Shown one piece after another: positions 57,073-64,000 of a stretch of DNA of 64,000 nucleotides. How positions within the stretch are numbered: position 1 is the first letter of the stretch; each line of letters begins with the position of its first letter. The stretch is from Fuerstiella sp. (GTDB taxonomy: Bacteria; Planctomycetota; Planctomycetia; Planctomycetales; Planctomycetaceae). The position numbers and the translations under genes were made by a program. Location of the stretch: positions 24,370 through 88,369 of the forward strand of contig JAQWLN010000041.1 in the NCBI GenBank assembly GCA_029247265.1. Reading direction: 5' to 3'. Under the pieces are notes generated by a model. That model was not told the origin of the DNA and did not search any database. It saw nothing but the letters and a program-made list of their open reading frames with translations.

Positions 57073-57911
57073 TGCGTCAGACAGCAGCCTCGATCTTCCT
57101 TGTCTGTTTGCTGGGATTCGCCGCAGCAAACTGTGCCGTCGGTCAGGACCAAGGCAACCGGACTGCCGACGCTCGTCGCCCTGACGACTACCGAAGTCGG
57201 AATTTCCTGATCCATACCGATCTGGCCAAAGACGACGCGGACGCCCTGCTGCAGAAGATGGAGACGATGCTGAAGATCATCTCCCGCTACTGGGGCGCAC
57301 CAAATCGCAAGACCATCGAATGCTACGTTGTGGACGACCTTGATTACTGGCCATCTGGTTCATTGTCGCCGCAGGTTCGCAACACTGTGCGTCAGGGCGG
57401 CATCACGATTGCTCAGGGAACACGCCGCGGCACTCAGCTGAACATGAACGCCATTGTCTATGCGTCTAACAGTTACGGCACGCCGCAGCATGAAGCCGTG
57501 CACGCGTATTGCTACCAGACGTTCGGAGTCACCGGACCAACCTGGTACGCGGAAGGCATGGCTGAATTGGGCAACTACTGGGTTGAAGACGACGCAACGG
57601 TCACTGCGCCGGATTATGTCATTCAGTTTCTGAAGAATTCGCCACGCAGGACCCTTGAGGAAATCACAGACTATCGACAGCGCACGGGAGACGGCTGGCA
57701 GAATTACACATGGCGATGGGCGTTGTGCCATTTTCTGGTGAACAACAGTAACTATTACGACCGGTTCCGCCCGATGGGTGTCGGTTTTTTGACGGGAAGA
57801 CCATCAACTTTCGACCGATCGTTCGCCTCCCAAATGGAGGAGCTGGAATTCGAGTTTCGATTCTTCGTTGATCATCTACAGCGAGGTTTTGATGTCGGAC
57901 GCTGTGCCTAG
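57069..57911 (+). CDS. Secreted zinc-metallopeptidase-like protein, interrupted by TAG
   Basis: An exported protein with a signal peptide (AASIFLVCLLGFAAANCA) and a zincin motif: HEAVH at residues 141-145, then WYAEGMAE with a likely third ligand Glu162. This is the gluzincin pattern HExxH...E. The frame stops at a TAG (57909-57911) just after GFDVGRCA. The same frame continues without interruption for 126 more codons (NWKAKYWEQKGSRPIASRI and following), so the complete gene is probably 57069-58289. It is translationally coupled to the upstream secreted protein. It may be a nonsense-mutated pseudogene or a readthrough gene. Confidence 0.78.
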   Translation: MMRQTAASIFLVCLLGFAAANCAVGQDQGNRTADARRPDDYRSRNFLIHTDLAKDDADALLQKMETMLKIISRYWGAPNRKTIECYVVDDLDYWPSGSLSPQVRNTVRQGGITIAQGTRRGTQLNMNAIVYASNSYGTPQHEAVHAYCYQTFGVTGPTWYAEGMAELGNYWVEDDATVTAPDYVIQFLKNSPRRTLEEITDYRQRTGDGWQNYTWRWALCHFLVNNSNYYDRFRPMGVGFLTGRPSTFDRSFASQMEELEFEFRFFVDHLQRGFDVGRCA

Positions 57912-58289
57912 AACTGGAAGGCAAAGTATTGGGAACAAAAAGGCTCGCGGCCGATCGCCTCGCGGATCCGCGCCAACAAGGGCTGGCAGCCCAGCGGATT
58001 GAGAGTCGTCAAAGGACAGGAGTATCGTTTTGCTGCCACAGGAATGTGTCGCATGTCAGAGGACTCTGCAGAATTTTCTGCCGATGGTGCCCCCAGTGGT
58101 AATGGAAGGCTAACCGGTATCCTGTTTAATGACTATCAGTTAGGCAGGCCATTCGATCTTGGTATCGATGGGACGTTTACAGCACCGGACAATGGGCGAC
58201 TGTTGCTTCGCTGCAGGGACGAGTGGAATCAGTTGGGTGACAACAAGGGCACGATTGCGGTGGAGTTAATGTCCAGCGAAAATCGCTGA
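57912..58289 (+). pseudogene. In-frame continuation of the HExxH protein beyond the TAG
   Basis: The open frame directly after the TAG translates to a beta-sandwich-like region containing RANKGWQPSGLRVVKGQEY, DDYQ-type residues and RLLLRCRDEWNQLGDNKGT. This reads as the normal C-terminal module of the preceding protein. It has no start of its own near the stop. Confidence 0.65.
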
Positions 58290-58432
58290 CGAAGTTTGAG
58301 AGAACTGCGCAGAATTCAGGTTGTTGGGCTTTCGGCAAATCACGGCATGAGTTTAAATCAATTGCTTCGGTGGGATCGTGTCACAGCACGCTCCCACACA
58401 ACCAAACGCATATCCGTTCCGGGACAAAATAC

Positions 58433-60124
58433 GTGAGTTCCTCACGACCGCGGTTACTGGTGTCCGGCGACTCGGACGAGGCCGCCAGCCAGTTTTTCAG
58501 GATCATGGGCGACAGCGTCGAACTCGTCGCACCGGGGATTCCCGGCGCGGAAGCGGACGGAGTTCTGTTTGCCGGTGAGTTCGCCAAACGCACTCAGGAC
58601 CTGCAGCTGTGTGCTCAGGGTTTTCTGGACAGCGTGCCGGACGCCCTGGTCCTGGTGGACTCCGAAAACAAAGTGGTCTGGCATAATCAAATGCTTCAAA
58701 ACATGGTCGGCAGCGAAGCCTCGCTGGTCGGCCTTTCTTTTTTGGAGGCCCTCGAAAGTCCGCAACTGATCAGTCCTGCTGTGCTGCCAACGAACATGGA
58801 TCCAGGTCCCCACAAGGTCCTGAAAGCCATTCTCAAAATGGCCGAACGTAAGTTTGTGGCAATTCGGGCATCCCGATCACCACTGCCTGTCAGTGACGGA
58901 CAATCCCTGCCATTTACGACGATCGTAGCTCGCGATGTTTCTGAAGAAATCCTTGAGAATCAAAAACGTGAGGCACTCTATCGCGCGGGAATCGAACTGG
59001 GAGACTTGTCACCGGAAGAGGTGACGGAGATGTCACCTGAAGATCGATCTGAACTCCTGAAGGACAAGATTCTGGAGTATTCCCAGGACATCCTGGGCTT
59101 TGACACAATTGAAATCCGAGTTATTAACCCAGGTTCGGGCGAACTGCTGCCACTGCTGCAGGTCGGAATGCAGGCCGAAGCCGCCACACGGCAACTGTTC
59201 ACAAGTGCAGAGGGCAACGGAGTCACGGGATACGTCGCTGCAACGCGCAAAAGCCACCTTTGTTCCGACACGCAGACTGACCCTCTGTACCTGAGTGGAG
59301 CTGCTGATGCTCGCAGTTCGCTGACAGTCCCTTTGATCATGCACGACGAGGTACTGGGGACTTTCAATGTGGAAAGCCCGGGAGCTCAGGGGTTCGATCA
59401 GAAGGATCTGGAATTCCTTGAGGTTTTCGGCTGTGTCGTAGCGATGGCCGTCAACCAGTTGCAGTTGCTGGTCGCAGAAAAAGTAACGACGGCAACCGAA
59501 AGTTCTGCTCGACTGCAACGTGACATCGCCTTGCCGACCGACGACATTCTTTCCAGCGCCACAGCTATTCTGGAAAAGTACATCGGTCATGACCCGGACG
59601 TCTGCGAGAAGCTGCAATCCATTCTCGATAACACTCGCACCATCAGAGGAAAGATTGTTCGCGTTTCTGAGGAAGCGGATTCCGTTGATGTCGGATTTCC
59701 CGGTACATCCGGCCGTCAGCGAGTCGAGCGCCCGGCTCTGACAGACAAACGGATACTGGTGGTCGACAGCGATGAAACTGTGCTGAAGTCTGCACACGAC
59801 CTGCTGGACAAACACAATTGCACGGTCGAGGCTGTTCGTTCCGGTAAGGAAGCCTGCCAGATGGCACGCACTCATCATTACGATGTGGTTCTGACTGACA
59901 TTAGTCTACCAGACATGAATGGGTACGAATGCTTCTGTGAGATGCAGGACATCGACAACCGGCTACCGGTCATCCTGATGACCGGCTTCGGCTATGACGC
60001 CGGACATTCGATCGTCAAATCACGTCAGCGTGGTCTGAAGTCAGTGCTGTACAAACCATTCCGCAGAGAACAACTGCTGAGCGAAGTGGAAAAGGCGGTC
60101 ACACCGCCTCCACCGCATGAGTGA
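58433..60124 (+). CDS. PAS-GAF-receiver signalling protein
   Basis: A cytoplasmic signalling protein of 563 residues. A PAS domain (about residues 62-180) contains FLDSVPDALVLVDSENKVVW, and a GAF domain (about 200-375) contains SLTVPLIMHDEVLGTFNVES. A C-terminal receiver domain (about 440-555) has Asp489 in VVLTDISLPDMNG and the YKPF lysine. The helical region before the receiver resembles a HisKA segment, but no ATPase domain is present. It therefore probably acts as a relay or output-less regulator. The GTG at 58433 is preferred to the GTG at 58370 because the domain begins there. Confidence 0.82.
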   Translation: MSSSRPRLLVSGDSDEAASQFFRIMGDSVELVAPGIPGAEADGVLFAGEFAKRTQDLQLCAQGFLDSVPDALVLVDSENKVVWHNQMLQNMVGSEASLVGLSFLEALESPQLISPAVLPTNMDPGPHKVLKAILKMAERKFVAIRASRSPLPVSDGQSLPFTTIVARDVSEEILENQKREALYRAGIELGDLSPEEVTEMSPEDRSELLKDKILEYSQDILGFDTIEIRVINPGSGELLPLLQVGMQAEAATRQLFTSAEGNGVTGYVAATRKSHLCSDTQTDPLYLSGAADARSSLTVPLIMHDEVLGTFNVESPGAQGFDQKDLEFLEVFGCVVAMAVNQLQLLVAEKVTTATESSARLQRDIALPTDDILSSATAILEKYIGHDPDVCEKLQSILDNTRTIRGKIVRVSEEADSVDVGFPGTSGRQRVERPALTDKRILVVDSDETVLKSAHDLLDKHNCTVEAVRSGKEACQMARTHHYDVVLTDISLPDMNGYECFCEMQDIDNRLPVILMTGFGYDAGHSIVKSRQRGLKSVLYKPFRREQLLSEVEKAVTPPPPHE

Positions 60125-60313
60125 CAATCAGTCCTGACCGCTGCATTTCCGACGACATCGGTAACCCACCAATCGTGGGAGACCTCAAACCCGTCATTAG
60201 AGCTGTTTGTTTAATATCGTGACCCATCCTGGCTCATGGGCATGCAGTTTTCTCAGTCCGGAACGCATGTTCCGCAGCCACAAGCCAGAGTTGTTCGCCG
60301 TCGTCGGGCGCAT

Positions 60314-61444
60314 CTAAAAATCGCTGCCGGAAACCGGATCTTCCGGCACAAATCCGGTCCAGCGGAGCTTTGTACCGGCTGGTGTCACCAGACGAATGTA
60401 TGTGCGACGATCAATATTCTCACTGATTGTTCGCGCTGAACCGTCCGCCATTACAAAGTTCACGACACCCGGATGATTGGAACTTGGTGTCGGAATACCT
60501 TCGCCACCGTACAGATTGTCGTTGGGCATTCCTGAGTATTCTGGTGGCAATGGAGGATCGGAAAAGGTGGAACCGTCAACATCAGCTGACACAATAGGAT
60601 AGACGAATGTGCAGTTCGCAGGTGACGGATTCGACCATGTCCCCGAACTTCCGGCATTCACGTTTTCGGCGAGCATCAGTGTGTTCGAAAGACCATCGTA
60701 GATCGTCGACATCCTCTGGCTCATATTCTTCTGCCGAACCTGAACCCACGAAAGTCCCGTTGCCTTCGTAATCGCTTCGTCGTCCGGGTCACTGAAAGGA
60801 GCCGTCGGCCCACCAGAGACAACACTATCCTCATCCCAATCGGCGGGAATCGCAGTGAAGTTGTGCATCTGAGATTCCGATGGAGGTCCTCCCCCGGCGA
60901 TGGCTGCGGAATAAGCCCTGATCTTTGATATGTCAGCGTATCCACTGTTAATGACATAGCTTAGTCCACCGGGTTGCTGAAAAGCCGATTCGTCATCTGG
61001 ACAAGTCAGTACTGGCAGCGAGATCTGTCCCAGCGTTTTGTTTCCCGGGTCGCTGACTGGCGCAGTCATGTTCCATCGGTCAAAAATGTCCTGCCGATCC
61101 AATTCTCCCAGACAGTCAACAACCCAATTAACACCTCCGAGAGGAGCGCAGGAGATCTCATGTGGAGTCGGGTTCGTGATTCCCGGTGGCAGGATCGGTG
61201 TGAATCGACCGTAGGCTGGAATACGGTCGTGCCGCTTGGCCGCATTCGCGTGAATTGCCAGCCCCACATTACGCATGTTGTTCAAACACTCGGTTCTACG
61301 AGCCGCTGCCCGAGCATTTTGAACGGCCGGCAAAATGAGTGACATCAATGTGGCGATAATGGAGATCACCACAAGCAGTTCGATGAGCGTAAACCCTGCA
61401 CGGTAACGGGACGATTTATGAAGCTTTCCGGCGTTCAAATTCAT
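60314..61444 (-). CDS. DUF1559 pseudopilin-like protein
   Basis: An exported pseudopilin-like protein of 376 residues with a prepilin site [10 protein letters not shown] (cleavage after Gly17, Glu22 at +5). The N-terminal helix and [20 protein letters not shown] are family typical. The C-terminal [18 protein letters not shown] is the H-x-DG type tail. It differs from the DUF1559 protein at 44512 in lacking the Met-rich segment. Its function is unknown. Confidence 0.9.
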   Translation of the reverse strand: MNLNAGKLHKSSRYRAGFTLIELLVVISIIATLMSLILPAVQNARAAARRTECLNNMRNVGLAIHANAAKRHDRIPAYGRFTPILPPGITNPTPHEISCAPLGGVNWVVDCLGELDRQDIFDRWNMTAPVSDPGNKTLGQISLPVLTCPDDESAFQQPGGLSYVINSGYADISKIRAYSAAIAGGGPPSESQMHNFTAIPADWDEDSVVSGGPTAPFSDPDDEAITKATGLSWVQVRQKNMSQRMSTIYDGLSNTLMLAENVNAGSSGTWSNPSPANCTFVYPIVSADVDGSTFSDPPLPPEYSGMPNDNLYGGEGIPTPSSNHPGVVNFVMADGSARTISENIDRRTYIRLVTPAGTKLRWTGFVPEDPVSGSDF

Positions 61445-61757
61445 GACACATTATCCCGTCTAAAGGTGAGGTAGCTGTGTTCGCCACCGCGATACGAGAA
61501 CTAAATCAGGTCGACCGCCTTTTTGTTGAAGGACTTCAGAGATTTTGAAAAAAACGCTGCCCTCAGAACACGATCGGCCGCACCTTCAATCCATGTGCCA
61601 AGCTACCCCCCCTGCGACCGCACAAGTACCTAAGCTGCCATGGCGATGGAGCCACTGGCGCACAGGAGTTCAGTAATGAGTGCAGACGCGGGATGACAAG
61701 CGGACGAAGCATTCCACACGCCGTCCCTACCTGTGTCCGTGACGACGAACAACCCGT
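61445..61757. other. Intergenic stretch without visible features
   Basis: I see no gene or hairpin of note between the DUF1559 gene start and the PQQ propeller gene end. A run of seven C lies in the middle of it. Confidence 0.4.
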
Positions 61758-63065
61758 TCATTTCGAATCGGATTCGGACGCAACGGCGAGACAGCGAACA
61801 TTTCCGCTTCGGTCACGACAGATCAGTCGACCGTTTGACAGGACAACGTGCGGCCAGGCATCGGTTTCCGTGAACACAGTTTCGGCAGCAACCTGGGTGT
61901 ACTTTTGTGGTGAACGTTTTGCCGTTTCAACCAGTGTCAGACTGCCTTTTTTCGCATACACGATCAGTCGGTCGTCGCTGGTCAGTATACAGGAGCCCTG
62001 TGAGCCGACTTTGCCTCCGGCCCACAATTCGTCACCGGTTTCAAAATCAACACAGTGAACGCCGCGCCAGGCCCAATAGACACGACCCTCGTGTATTACC
62101 GGGCTGCACACGCCCGACGCAAGTTCGTTTTCCCAGACCTTGTTGGCGCCGCCCAGAGTCACATTCAACCGGCACATCGCGAAGTGGTTGTAGGCAGAAG
62201 TAATGATGACGGAATTACCGGAAACTGCCGCTGTGGCAATATTGTTACCGTAGTCTGTTGTCCACGGGTAAACAGCAACGGTCTTGCCGGCGCTGGCTCC
62301 GTCAATCCTGGTCACAACGAGATTTCTTAACGTCAGGACGGCGACGCAGGGAACTTCCTGAACACGGATCGGCACGGGACCGCCCGTGTGCCCAGCTTCG
62401 TCCCGATTCTCCGACTTCCACAGTTCACGTCCCGTGCGTTTGTCGAATGAAACAACGTTGCCCGTTTTGCCACCGACTTCCACGATCAGTTGCCTGCCAA
62501 GCACCAGCGGTGAACTCATGTAACCGTAATCGCGCTGAGTCTTCGTTCGCTCCGCGACTTCAGGACGTCGTTCGGCCTTGTATCGATCGTAAACGTTCAG
62601 AGACCACGACAACCGTCCCTTGTTTCCCGTGTCCCATGCATTCAGATCGCCGTCTACGCCCAGAGTGAATAGCAAACCCGTTTCCGAGTCATGATCCGGA
62701 GTCGAACACGCTCCCGAATACAGCTTCTGGTCACCAATGGCGAAGCGCCCGTAGCGCGGCGACTCGTACGACTGCCGCCACAGCTCTTTGCCCGTCTCGC
62801 TGTCCAGGCAGAAGATTGTGTCTCGATTCTTCGACCAGCCAGTCAGGTAGACGTGATTTCCAATGACCACAGCTGAAGAACTGCCCTCACCCACATTCAC
62901 GTCCCACAACGGGCCCCTGAGCCACGATTCACCATCCCAGCCGGACGTTTCTGATGAAATGTCGTTCCGGCCCGAGCCTCGCCAATGTGGCCAGTCGGCA
63001 GTTTCGCCGGGCGTCGTCGTCAACAGAAAAAACAACAACGACCAACTACAAGTCATGCGTCTCAT
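61758..63065 (-). CDS. Secreted PQQ-type beta-propeller protein
   Basis: An exported propeller protein of about 435 residues. The signal (MRRMTCSWSLLFFLLTTTPG) precedes DWPHWRGSGRNDISSETSG, then blades with LDSETGKELWRQSYES, DKRTGRELWKSENRDE and DFETGDELWAGGKVGS. The pattern is that of PQQ-like propellers without quinoprotein catalytic residues. The ATG at 63065 is preferred over 63104. It is close to, but not coupled with, the ABM gene. Confidence 0.88.
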   Translation of the reverse strand: MRRMTCSWSLLFFLLTTTPGETADWPHWRGSGRNDISSETSGWDGESWLRGPLWDVNVGEGSSSAVVIGNHVYLTGWSKNRDTIFCLDSETGKELWRQSYESPRYGRFAIGDQKLYSGACSTPDHDSETGLLFTLGVDGDLNAWDTGNKGRLSWSLNVYDRYKAERRPEVAERTKTQRDYGYMSSPLVLGRQLIVEVGGKTGNVVSFDKRTGRELWKSENRDEAGHTGGPVPIRVQEVPCVAVLTLRNLVVTRIDGASAGKTVAVYPWTTDYGNNIATAAVSGNSVIITSAYNHFAMCRLNVTLGGANKVWENELASGVCSPVIHEGRVYWAWRGVHCVDFETGDELWAGGKVGSQGSCILTSDDRLIVYAKKGSLTLVETAKRSPQKYTQVAAETVFTETDAWPHVVLSNGRLICRDRSGNVRCLAVASESDSK

Positions 63066-63119
63066 AAGCAACTCGCGTTTTTTGAACAGGCAACCTGGGG
63101 ACACCGGGCGACCAGACAG

Positions 63120-63425
63120 TCACGCCGCTTCAAGAACTCGCAGCTCAGATGATTCGACGAAGTCCTTCACCTTCGGGCGATAGGCTTCCATATGGGGTGC
63201 CACCAGATGAGCCTTCAGCGCGTCGAGCGACTCCCATTTTTCGACAATTGTCACCCGGTCCTCATTGATATTCTGCTTGCCGAGGTCCGTAGCGGTATCA
63301 ATCGTCGGCCCGTACTCGATGCAGCCTTGTTCCTGCAGAACCTCGGGCACGATTTTTCGAAATTCGCTCAGGAAATCGTTTCGGCATCCGGAACGGCAGG
63401 TAACTGTGGCAATAACGATGACCAT
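63120..63425 (-). CDS. ABM-family monooxygenase-like protein
   Basis: A 101-residue dimeric alpha-beta barrel protein of the antibiotic biosynthesis monooxygenase/quinol monooxygenase family. It starts with MVIVIATVTCRSGCRNDFL and has EQGCIEYGPTIDTA and EDRVTIVEKWESLDALKAHL, matching the usual family pattern. The substrate is unknown. The ATG at 63425 gives family length. Confidence 0.85.
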   Translation of the reverse strand: MVIVIATVTCRSGCRNDFLSEFRKIVPEVLQEQGCIEYGPTIDTATDLGKQNINEDRVTIVEKWESLDALKAHLVAPHMEAYRPKVKDFVESSELRVLEAA

Positions 63426-63544
63426 GAGCGGAAATTCTGTTTGCTGGACCAGCGACACGTGTGAATGCGGCAGGCTATCTATTCCCTGTCAGCATCGCCA
63501 CCGACTGGAACGTCACGATCAATAACGTCGCAACACAACAGGGA

Positions 63545-64000
63545 CTACTGCACCATTAGAAATGCGCCCTGCCCGACCTCAGCAATCTTCTGCATCACCG
63601 GCACTGCCGCATCTTCTCCGACACATATCGTGTGAACACTGGTACCGTCACGACGGTACTTTTTGACCAGTCGCAGGGTCTCCTCCGGAATGTCGCCATC
63701 CGTCAGAAAAAACACGATATCAGGCTTCAGGCCCAGAGCCATCCGCAGTGCTCGTTGCGGCTCAGTGAACTCCTGCGGCTGTACGCCGAATGCCCAGCCC
63801 AGCACGCGGTCTTTGTTCCGTTGACTAGCGCTGACGAGCCGTTTTTCGATTCGTGGCCACATCATGGCATAGGTGTGTTTGTTAAAAAACACCACGAAGA
63901 ACTGGTGATGTTCTTCCAGAGAATTTACGGATGCCCTTAGTTCCTCCAGGACCCGCGTCATCCGATCACCAGACATGCTGCCGGAAGCATCAACGACGTA
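63545..64000 (-). CDS. VWA-domain protein (N-terminus beyond the window)
   Basis: The C-terminal part of a von Willebrand A domain protein. The frame is open to the window end, and the edge sequence gives VVDASGSMSGDRM with the MIDAS motif D-x-S-x-S. The domain continues with HQFFVVFFNKHTY, IVFFLTDGDIPE and GTSVHTICVGED. MIDAS-containing proteins bind divalent metal and mediate protein contacts. The missing part lies beyond 64000. Confidence 0.87.
   Translation of the reverse strand, partial: YVVDASGSMSGDRMTRVLEELRASVNSLEEHHQFFVVFFNKHTYAMMWPRIEKRLVSASQRNKDRVLGWAFGVQPQEFTEPQRALRMALGLKPDIVFFLTDGDIPEETLRLVKKYRRDGTSVHTICVGEDAAVPVMQKIAEVGQGAFLMVQ

Noticed and set aside
38771..58289. Genome-wide reassignment of TAG.
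   Set aside because: TAG is the normal stop of several genes here, including the DUF3467 gene followed directly by a terminator.
1..64000. CRISPR arrays, insertion sequences, prophage genes and rRNA or tRNA genes.
   Set aside because: None were recognised: no transposase or integrase, no regular repeat-spacer pattern and no structural RNA signature.

Overview
This window looks like a chromosomal segment of a planctomycete (Planctomycetota, probably order Planctomycetales). The evidence is the gene content: a sulfatase, a DUF1501 protein with a Tat signal, two DUF1559 pseudopilin-like proteins, PQQ/beta-propeller and FG-GAP secreted proteins, a DWG-type Ser/Thr kinase with the planctomycete N-terminal domain, a large secreted protein with a planctomycete-type N-terminal E..L..ML motif, and an H4MPT-linked C1 gene (mtdB). 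No rRNA, tRNA, CRISPR array, phage or insertion sequence was recognised. The genus is not determined.

Layout. 1-8.6 kb: a DUF3467 protein with a clear terminator, then a minus-strand run of sulfatase, RND pump and AmpG-like MFS transporter, and a divergent coiled-coil lipoprotein. 8.8-13 kb: a small membrane protein, an isochorismatase-like hydrolase, a HEAT-like secreted protein and dapF (TTG start). 12.8-13.6 kb is an apparently gene-free stretch containing a run of 12 G. 13.6-20 kb: ilvE, tatC with a large acidic insert, a D-2-hydroxyacid dehydrogenase, then minus-strand GCS2-type ligase plus kptA, an M20 amidohydrolase and a small lipoprotein. 20.4-28 kb: SGNH hydrolase, a HEAT/lectin-like plus PQQ propeller pair, fluC/crcB plus MATE, and DUF1501. 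28-31 kb: an HtrA-like protease with a degenerate receiver protein, and a divergent FG-GAP protein preceded by a mini-ORF. 31.6-35.6 kb: the translation/secretion cluster ffh-rpsP-trmD-rplS-yraN, ending rplS with a terminator. 35.7-43.4 kb: a Gly/Tyr-rich secreted protein, an SDR, an NHL-type propeller, a Ser/Thr kinase with three PAS domains, and a zincin-ThuA fusion. 43.7-45.5 kb: a Cys-rich secreted protein and a Met-rich DUF1559 protein. 46-52.6 kb: an ABC exporter cassette of one ATPase, two different ABC-2 permeases and an anchored accessory protein. 52.8-54.5 kb: a frameshifted remnant of a large extracellular protein. 54.5-64 kb: mtdB with an ExbB/TolQ protein, two secreted proteins, a PAS-GAF-REC regulator, a second DUF1559 protein, a second PQQ propeller, an ABM monooxygenase and a VWA protein cut by the window edge.

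The strongest unexpected observation is gene interruption. The kinase (38771-41131) and the HExxH protein (57069-58289) are each split by a single in-frame TAG, with clearly continuing protein on both sides, and the large extracellular protein at 52.8-54.5 kb carries at least two frameshifts. TAG is used as an ordinary stop by other genes here, so decay, sequence error or readthrough must be told apart experimentally. No defence system, mobile element or obviously new enzyme pathway was found. The best candidate for an undescribed system is the conserved-looking ABC cassette at 46-52.6 kb.
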